Assembly: GCF_012726265.1 (NCBI RefSeq)
Contig: NZ_JAASAG010000009.1
Coordinates: 62,001 to 126,000, forward strand
Direction: 5' to 3'
From: Streptomyces sp. HNM0575
GTDB lineage: Bacteria; Actinomycetota; Actinomycetes; Streptomycetales; Streptomycetaceae
DNA: 64,000 nt
Shown: positions 58,734 through 64,000 of the stretch, piece by piece
How positions within the stretch are numbered: position 1 is the first letter of the stretch
Layout: every line of letters begins with the position of its first letter
Made by a program: the position numbers and the translations under genes
The notes under the pieces: generated by a model
Databases searched by the model: none
Seen by the model: the letters and a program-made list of their open reading frames with translations, nothing else
Told to the model about the DNA's origin: nothing

Positions 58734-61700
58734 TTACCGGGCGTTGAAGTACTTGGCCTCCGGATGGTGGATGACGATCGCGTCCGTGGACTGCTCGGGA
58801 TGCAGCTGGAACTCCTCCGACAGCTCCACGCCGATCCGCTCGGGCTGGAGCAGATCCGCGATCTTCGCCCGGTCCTCCAGGTTGGGGCAGGCCCCGTAAC
58901 CCAGGGAGAAGCGGGCGCCGCGGTACTTCAGCGCGAACATGTCGGCCATCGCGGCCGGGTCCTCATTGGAGATGTCCAGCTCGGAGCGGACGCGGGCGTG
59001 CCAGTACTCCGCGAGTGCCTCCGCGAGCTGGACGGACAGGCCGTGCAGCTCCAGGTAGTCGCGGTAGGCGTCCTTCGCGAAGAGCTCGGCCGTGACCTCG
59101 CCGATCTTGGAGCCGACGGTGACCACCTGGAGCCCGACGACGTCCTGCTCGCCGGAGTCCTCCGGGCGGAAGAAGTCCGCGAGGCACAGCCGGCGGCCGC
59201 GGCGCTGGCGCGGGAAGGTGAAGCGGGTGCGCTCGCTGCCGTCCTCGTTGAGGAGGATCAGGTCGTCGCCCTTGGAGACGCACGGGTAGTAGCCGTAGAC
59301 GACGGCCGCCTCCAGCATGTTGTCCGTGTGCAGCCGGTCCAGCAGACCGCGCAGGCGGGGACGCCCGTCGGTCTCCACCAGCTCCTCGTAGCCGGGGCCC
59401 TCGCCCGTACGGGCCTCCTTCAGGCCCCACTGGCCCTTGAAGAGCGCGCCCTCGTCGATCCAGGACGCGTAGTCCTTGAGCCCGATGCCCTTGACGACGC
59501 GGCTGCCCCAGAACGGCGGCGTCGGCACGGGGTTGTCGGTGGCGACGTCGGACCGTACGGAACCGTCGTTGACCTCTGCCTCCGGCACCTCACCGGCGGC
59601 GGACGAGGGGCGCTTGGGCACCCGGCGCTGCTTAAGCGGAGGCAGCTCGGCGCCGGGGACGCCCCGCTTGACGCCGATGAGGGCGTCCATCAGCCGCAGG
59701 CCTTCGAAGGCGTCGCGGGCGTAGCGGACCTCGCCCTCGTAGACCTCGTGCAGATCCTGCTCGACGTAGGCACGGGTGAGCGCCGCTCCGCCGAGGATGA
59801 CCGGGAAGTCCGCGGCCATCTTGCGCTGGTTCAGCTCCTCCAGGTTCTCCTTCATGATCACCGTGGACTTCACCAGCAGACCGGACATGCCGATGACGTC
59901 GGCCTTGTTCTCCTCGGCGGCGTCCAGGATCGCGGCGACGGGCTGCTTGATGCCCAGATTCACCACGTTGTAGCCGTTGTTGGAGAGGATGATGTCGACG
60001 AGGTTCTTGCCGATGTCGTGCACGTCGCCGCGGACCGTGGCCAGCACGATGGTGCCCTTGCCGTCGTCGTCCTCCGACTTCTCCATGTGCGGCTCCAGAT
60101 AGGCCACCGCGGTCTTCATCACCTCTGCCGACTGGAGCACGAACGGCAGCTGCATCTTGCCCGCGCCGAAGAGCTCGCCTACGACCTTCATGCCCGCCAG
60201 CAGCGTGTCGTTGACGATGTCGAGCGCAGGGCGCTCCTCCATCGCCTCGTCCAAGTCCGCTTCGAGCCCGTTGCGTTCGCCGTCGATGATGCGCTGCTGG
60301 AGGCGCTCGTCGAGCGGCAGCGCAGCCAGCTCCTCGGCCTTGCCGGCCTTCATCGCCTTGGTGTCGACGCCTTCGAAGAGCTCCAGGAGCTTCTGCAAGG
60401 GGTCGTAGCCCTCGCTGCGCCGGTCGTAGATCAGGTCGAGCGCGGTGGTGACCTGCTCCTCCTCCAGGCGCGCGATCGGCAGGATCTTGCTGGCGTGCAC
60501 GATGGCCGAGTCCAGCCCGGCCTTGACGCACTCGTCGAGGAAGACGGAGTTCAAGACGATGCGCGCGGCCGGGTTGAGGCCGAAGGAGATGTTGGACAGG
60601 CCGAGCGTGGTCTGCACGTCCGGATGGCGCTTCTTCAACTCCCGGATGGCCTCGATGGTGTTGATGCCGTCCTTGCGGGACTCCTCCTGGCCGGTGCAGA
60701 TCGTGAACGTCAGGCAGTCGATGAGGATGCTGGACTCGTCGATGCCGTAGTTGGAGGTCAGGTCCTCGATGATGCGCTCGGCGATGGCGACCTTGTTCTC
60801 GGCCGTACGGGCCTGGCCCTCCTCGTCGATGGTCAGCGCCATCAGGGCGGCGCCGTGCTCGCTCGCCAGGTTGGCGACCCGGGCGAAGCGGGACTCGGGG
60901 CCGGCGCCGTCCTCGTAGTTCACGGAGTTGATGACGGCACGGCCGCCGAGCTTCTCCAACCCGGCCTGGATCACCGGGACTTCGGTCGAGTCCAGCACGA
61001 GGGGCAGGGTGGAGGAGGTGGCGAAGCGGCCGGCCAGCTCGTTCATGTCGGCGACGCCGTCGCGGCCCACGTAGTCCACGCACAGGTCGAGCATGTGCGC
61101 GCCCTCGCGGATCTGGTCGCGGGCCATCTCGACGCAGTCGTCCCAGCGGCCGTCCAGCATGGCCTCGCGGAACTTCTTCGACCCGTTGGCGTTCGTACGC
61201 TCGCCGATCGCCAGGTACGAGGTGTCCTGGCGGAAGGGCACCATCTGGTAGAGGGAGGCGGCGCCCGGCTCGGGTGCGGGCGTGCGCTCGGCCTGCTCCT
61301 TGCCTCGTACGCGCTCGACGAGCTGGCGCAGGTGCTCCGGAGTCGTACCGCAGCAGCCGCCGACGAGGGAGAGGCCGTAGTCGCGGACGAAGCCCTCGTG
61401 GGCGTCGCACAGCTCCTCGGGCGTGAGCGGGTAGTGGGCTCCGTCCTTGCCCAGTACGGGCAGGCCCGCGTTGGGCATGCAGGAGACGGGGATGCGCGAG
61501 TGCTGCGCGAGATAGCGCAGGTGCTCGCTCATCTCGGCAGGGCCGGTGGCGCAGTTGAGGCCGATCATGTCGATGCCCAGCGGCTCAAGGGCCGTGAGGG
61601 CGGCACCGATCTCGGAGCCCAGCAGCATGGTGCCGGTGGTCTCGACGGTCACGGAGCAGATCAGCGGCAGGTCGTGCGCTCCGGCCACGTCCATGGCGCG

Positions 61701-62261
61701 GCGAGCGCCGATGACGGCGGCCTTGGTCTGGAGCAGGTCCTGGGTGGTCTCCACGAGCAGCGCGTCGGCGCCGCCCGCGATCATGCCTTCGGCGTTCTTC
61801 TGGTAGGCGTCGCGCAGCGTCGCGTACTCGGTGTGGCCCAGCGTCGGCAGCTTGGTGCCCGGGCCCATCGAGCCGAGCACCCAGCGGGCGCGGCCGTCGG
61901 CCTCGAACTCGTCGGCGACGTCGCGTGCGATCCGCGCGCCCTTCTCCGAGAGTTCGAAGATGCGGTCGGTGATCTCGTACTCGCCCAGGGCGGCGTGGTT
62001 GGCGCCGAAGGTGTTGGTCTCGACACAGTCCACGCCGGCCTCGAAGTACTCGGTGTGGACCGACCGCACGATGTCGGGACGTGTCACGTTGAGGATCTCG
62101 TTGCAGCCTTCGAGCTGCTGGAAGTCGTCGAGGGACGGGTCCTGCGCCTGAATCATGGTGCCCATCGCGCCGTCTGCGACGATCACGCGTTCCGTGAGCG
62201 CCTTGCGCAGGGCTGCTGCCCGCGGGAAGGCGGAATCGGGCGTACTGCTCGGCGAGGCCAT
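58734..62261 (-). CDS. metH: Methionine synthase, cobalamin-dependent
   Basis: MetH moves the methyl group of methyltetrahydrofolate to homocysteine through cobalamin. The 1175-residue chain has all four modules: homocysteine-binding barrel (about 1-320; zinc Cys in GLNCATGP and VGGCCGTTP), folate-binding domain (about 340-630, SYLAIGERTNANGSKKF), cobalamin-binding domain (about 650-880; His ligand in VRGDVHDIGKN) and C-terminal activation domain that binds SAM (about 930-1175). A Pro/Ala/Glu linker precedes the last domain. The ATG at 62261 has AGGGAG eight bases upstream. I see no cobalamin or SAM riboswitch in front of it. Confidence 0.98.
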   Translation of the reverse strand: MASPSSTPDSAFPRAAALRKALTERVIVADGAMGTMIQAQDPSLDDFQQLEGCNEILNVTRPDIVRSVHTEYFEAGVDCVETNTFGANHAALGEYEITDRIFELSEKGARIARDVADEFEADGRARWVLGSMGPGTKLPTLGHTEYATLRDAYQKNAEGMIAGGADALLVETTQDLLQTKAAVIGARRAMDVAGAHDLPLICSVTVETTGTMLLGSEIGAALTALEPLGIDMIGLNCATGPAEMSEHLRYLAQHSRIPVSCMPNAGLPVLGKDGAHYPLTPEELCDAHEGFVRDYGLSLVGGCCGTTPEHLRQLVERVRGKEQAERTPAPEPGAASLYQMVPFRQDTSYLAIGERTNANGSKKFREAMLDGRWDDCVEMARDQIREGAHMLDLCVDYVGRDGVADMNELAGRFATSSTLPLVLDSTEVPVIQAGLEKLGGRAVINSVNYEDGAGPESRFARVANLASEHGAALMALTIDEEGQARTAENKVAIAERIIEDLTSNYGIDESSILIDCLTFTICTGQEESRKDGINTIEAIRELKKRHPDVQTTLGLSNISFGLNPAARIVLNSVFLDECVKAGLDSAIVHASKILPIARLEEEQVTTALDLIYDRRSEGYDPLQKLLELFEGVDTKAMKAGKAEELAALPLDERLQQRIIDGERNGLEADLDEAMEERPALDIVNDTLLAGMKVVGELFGAGKMQLPFVLQSAEVMKTAVAYLEPHMEKSEDDDGKGTIVLATVRGDVHDIGKNLVDIILSNNGYNVVNLGIKQPVAAILDAAEENKADVIGMSGLLVKSTVIMKENLEELNQRKMAADFPVILGGAALTRAYVEQDLHEVYEGEVRYARDAFEGLRLMDALIGVKRGVPGAELPPLKQRRVPKRPSSAAGEVPEAEVNDGSVRSDVATDNPVPTPPFWGSRVVKGIGLKDYASWIDEGALFKGQWGLKEARTGEGPGYEELVETDGRPRLRGLLDRLHTDNMLEAAVVYGYYPCVSKGDDLILLNEDGSERTRFTFPRQRRGRRLCLADFFRPEDSGEQDVVGLQVVTVGSKIGEVTAELFAKDAYRDYLELHGLSVQLAEALAEYWHARVRSELDISNEDPAAMADMFALKYRGARFSLGYGACPNLEDRAKIADLLQPERIGVELSEEFQLHPEQSTDAIVIHHPEAKYFNAR

Positions 62262-62519
62262 GAAGGGTTCTCCCTAAGGTGCGACGGCTGTCGGCTATGC
62301 GCGGTCCCGTCACTCCGCTGAGGACGGCGCACCTGATCAGGGTATCGGGCGAGCACAAGAGCGCAGCCGGGCGTTCCGCCCTGCGGACGGTACGGGTGCC
62401 GTCGAAAGCCAACGAGCCTGATGGAGAGGCACGTATCCGCACACAGGGCCGCGTGGTGGGCGGAAAGGGGCGGGACGAGTGCGGGCGGGCGGCGCTGGTG
62501 GCGTCCGCTCCGCGGGCCC

Positions 62520-62558
62520 GGTTCACGGGGGCGGTTCGCGGGGGCGGTTCGCGGGGGC
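62520..62558. repeat. Three 13-bp tandem repeats upstream of gylR
   Basis: GGTTCACGGGGGC followed by two copies of GGTTCGCGGGGGC (62520, 62533, 62546) are directly adjacent. They lie 140-180 bases before gylR. Confidence 0.9.
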
Positions 62559-62639
62559 GCCCGCCCCGGCGTGGCCGAAAAGCGATGCGCTCGCTCTTGC
62601 GTGGGACCGGGCTACCGTCCGCCGACATCTAGCGATACC

Positions 62640-62656
62640 GTTCGGCATTGTCGAAC
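62640..62656. promoter_or_regulatory. GylR operator upstream of gylR
   Basis: GTTCGGCATTGTCGAAC has perfect GTTCG/CGAAC arms and 15 of its 17 bases recur exactly upstream of glpF (63745-63759). It lies 44 bases upstream of gylR and predicts autoregulation. Confidence 0.85.
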
Positions 62657-62700
62657 CCGATTCAGGACAGCCCGTAGCAAGCAGGTCAGGGAGGTGCCCC

Positions 62701-63567
62701 GTGGCCCGGACCATCCAGTCGCTGGAGCGCGCGGCAGCCCTGCTGCGGCTCCTGGCGGGCGGCGAACGCAGACTCGGCCTGTCCGACATCGCGTCGTCGA
62801 TGGACCTCCCCAAGGGCACCGCGCACGGTCTGCTGCGCACGCTCCAGCAGGAAGGGTTCGTGGAGCAGGACGGCGGCACGGGCAAGTACCAACTGGGCGC
62901 CGAGCTGCTCCGGTTGGGCACGAGCTATCTGGACGTCCACGAGCTGCGTTCGAGGGCGCTGGTCTGGGCGGACGACCTGGCGCGCTCCAGCGGCGAGAGC
63001 GTCTACCTGGGCGTGCTGCACCAGCAGGGCGTGCTGATCGTCCACCACGTCTTCCGGCCGGACAACAGCCGGCAGGTGCTGGAGGTCGGCGCGATGCAGC
63101 CGCTGCACAGCACCGCGCTGGGCAAGGTGCTGTCCGCCTTCGACCCGGTGGCGCACAGCGAGGCCGTGGACGGCGAGCGCCGGCGCTTCACGGAGCGCAC
63201 GGTCACCGCGCTCGGCGACTTCGAGGACGTACTGGAGCTGACACGGGCGCGCGGCTGGGCCGCCGACGTGGAGGAGACCTGGGAGGGGCTGGCCTCCATC
63301 GCGGCGCCCATCCGCGACCGCCGCCGCATGCCGGTGGGAGCGGTCGGGGTCACGGGCGCGGTGGAGCGGGTCTGCGAGGACGTCGCCGCGGGCACGGGCG
63401 TCGTGGGCACGGCAGCCGTCGGTACGGCCTCTCCCGCGGCGGGTGCGGCCGGTGCCGGCGGGGCGGTCGGCCCCGCGGTCGAGGTGGAGCTGCGCCCCAC
63501 GCTGGTCGCGGCCGTACGGGACTGCGCACGCGCGGTCTCGCGCGATCTGGGCGCCCGGAGATTCTGA
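62701..63567 (+). CDS. gylR: IclR-family glycerol operon regulator GylR
   Basis: GylR represses the glycerol catabolic operon of Streptomyces. The 288-residue protein has an N-terminal winged helix (about 5-70: IQSLERAAALLRLLAGGERRLGLSDIASS pattern) and an IclR effector domain (about 75-285). The match to the known S. coelicolor protein is close throughout, except for an Ala/Gly/Val-rich insertion (about residues 222-256) between CEDVA and VELRPTLVAAV. The GTG at 62701 has GGGAGGTG just upstream. It precedes glpF in the same direction, and both have a GylR-type operator in front. Confidence 0.95.
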   Translation: MARTIQSLERAAALLRLLAGGERRLGLSDIASSMDLPKGTAHGLLRTLQQEGFVEQDGGTGKYQLGAELLRLGTSYLDVHELRSRALVWADDLARSSGESVYLGVLHQQGVLIVHHVFRPDNSRQVLEVGAMQPLHSTALGKVLSAFDPVAHSEAVDGERRRFTERTVTALGDFEDVLELTRARGWAADVEETWEGLASIAAPIRDRRRMPVGAVGVTGAVERVCEDVAAGTGVVGTAAVGTASPAAGAAGAGGAVGPAVEVELRPTLVAAVRDCARAVSRDLGARRF

Positions 63568-63581
63568 GAACTTCCGTTCTC
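63566..63581. terminator. Small hairpin at the gylR stop codon
   Basis: GAGAAC-TTCC-GTTCTC is a perfect 6-bp stem with a 4-base loop that overlaps the gylR stop codon. It is weak and might only attenuate. Confidence 0.4.
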
Positions 63582-63701
63582 CGCAAGGTCGCGGGGCGGT
63601 CGGCAGCGGTGCGGTGAGGCTCGTCGCGGCCCCGCCGCCGAGTGCTGCCCGGAGATGATCTCGCCTGCGTACAGGGACTGCCGGAGTCCTGGGTCACACC
63701 C

Positions 63702-63707
63702 CTTGAC
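63702..63707 (+). promoter_or_regulatory. Possible -35 box of the gyl operon
   Basis: TTGACG lies in the gap upstream of glpF and is followed 14 bases later by a GGGGCA-AAAC-TGCCCC hairpin (63721-63736) and then the GylR operator. I cannot identify a -10 box with confidence. Confidence 0.35.
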
Positions 63708-63744
63708 GAGACCACCACCAGGGGCAAAACTGCCCCATCGGCGG

Positions 63745-63759
63745 TCGGCATTGTCGAAC
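63745..63759. promoter_or_regulatory. GylR operator upstream of glpF
   Basis: TCGGCATTGTCGAAC is identical over 15 bases to the site in front of gylR (62642-62656) and lies 53 bases upstream of the glpF start. It should give glycerol-inducible control of the operon. Confidence 0.85.
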
Positions 63760-63812
63760 ACCGGACGGAACCGGCCCGCCCTCCCCATCTGGACAAGACA
63801 AAGGAGTCGCGG

Positions 63813-64000
63813 GTGTCCAGCTCCGACATCTTCTTCAGCGAGACCACAGGTACCGCTCTACTGACCCTGCTCGGCGGCGGCGTCTGCGCCGCCGTGACCT
63901 TCAAGCGCTCCAAGGCGTTCAACGCCGGATGGGTCGCCATCGCCTTCGGCTGGGGCTTCGCGGTCCTCAGCGGCGGCTACGTCGCCCAGATATCCGGCGC
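63813..64000 (+). CDS. glpF: Glycerol uptake facilitator (MIP family), 5' part only
   Basis: The first 62 codons of a membrane channel gene run off the end of the window. The GTG at 63813 has AAGGAG seven bases upstream. The translation starts VSSSDIFFSETTGTALLTLL and continues through helix 1 and GWVAIAFGWGFAV of helix 2, typical of GlpF/GylC-type glycerol facilitators. The position after gylR, with a shared GylR operator, matches the first gene of the Streptomyces gyl operon, which imports and phosphorylates glycerol. Confidence 0.88.
   Translation, partial: MSSSDIFFSETTGTALLTLLGGGVCAAVTFKRSKAFNAGWVAIAFGWGFAVLSGGYVAQISG

Larger units (their letters stand above)
62262..62700. other. Intergenic region between metH and gylR
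   Basis: This 439-base divergent region holds the promoters of both genes, a 13-bp triple tandem repeat (62520-62558) and a GylR operator (62640-62656). A weak GGTGCG/CGCACC stem could form in the metH leader. I see no gene in it. Confidence 0.6.

Noticed and set aside
58617..62321. A 1234-codon open frame on the plus strand opposite metH
   Set aside because: It is the antisense shadow of metH caused by high G+C third positions. The predicted protein has no family pattern, while metH shows all four domains.
62262..62640. Possible cobalamin or SAM riboswitch upstream of metH
   Set aside because: I looked for the B12-box core and SAM-riboswitch core patterns and found neither. Only a short GGTGCG/CGCACC pairing is visible. 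A covariance-model search would settle it.
1..64000. Mobile element, prophage, rRNA or tRNA genes, or a biosynthetic gene cluster
   Set aside because: I saw no transposase, integrase, phage structural gene, tRNA-like cloverleaf or assembly-line enzyme. Gene order and composition look like conserved chromosome core.

Overview
The window is chromosomal DNA of a Streptomyces or very close relative. It has very high G+C, frequent GTG/TTG starts, a Pup-proteasome locus, a gylR/glycerol facilitator locus and a pheST / infC-rpmI-rplT / glnA4 / tat-paf / prcBA / metH / gylR order. From memory that order matches the S. coelicolor core segment around SCO1594-SCO1660. It looks like conserved chromosome core rather than a mobile or accessory island: I see no transposase, integrase, phage gene, tRNA, rRNA, CRISPR array or biosynthetic gene cluster.

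Layout. 1-12 kb: 3-hydroxybutyryl-CoA dehydrogenase, a SpoIIE-type phosphatase, pheST, an orphan PAS histidine kinase, a SpoU-type RNA methyltransferase, then infC-rpmI-rplT, where infC appears to start at ATC behind a strong Shine-Dalgarno sequence. 11-18.5 kb: DUF1844 protein, aquaporin, SseB-family protein, an orphan mycosin (S8 protease) translationally coupled to a Pro-rich single-TM protein, a PLP-barrel amino acid deaminase/aldolase and a DUF2510 membrane protein. 18.7-25.8 kb: a gene set for gamma-glutamylation catabolism of ethanolamine: SDR, aldehyde dehydrogenase, GlnA4-like glutamine synthetase, divergent GntR/FadR regulator, ethanolamine-type permease and PuuD-like hydrolase. 25.7-35.6 kb: metal-receptor protein, 5'-3' exonuclease, siderophore-interacting protein behind an iron box, secreted PI-PLC-like enzyme, HelY helicase, diacylglycerol kinase, tatC and tatA.

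36-50 kb: the proteasome region. PafC and PafB, two FKBP prolyl isomerases and PafA are followed by an MFS transporter/LacI pair with a large palindromic operator between them, then prcA, prcB, pup, dop and the ATPase arc. Pup is encoded with a C-terminal Glu, so it should not need deamidation by Dop before PafA uses it. 50-58.6 kb: ferredoxin, secreted unknown protein, TrmI, M50 rhomboid-like/site-2 protease with CBS domains, a Cas4/AddB-like Fe-S RecB nuclease, a NarL-type response regulator, an oligopeptide-type solute-binding lipoprotein and a HAD phosphatase. 58.7-64 kb: metH, gylR and the start of the glycerol facilitator gene, with a shared GylR-type operator in front of both gylR and glpF.

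Two themes run across the window. At least nine genes lack a Shine-Dalgarno sequence and carry a TANNNT-like -10 box ending 6-10 nt before the start codon, as expected for leaderless transcripts. Short perfect tandem duplications (12-16 nt) recur at gene ends and in intergenic DNA, and in places add residues to proteins.
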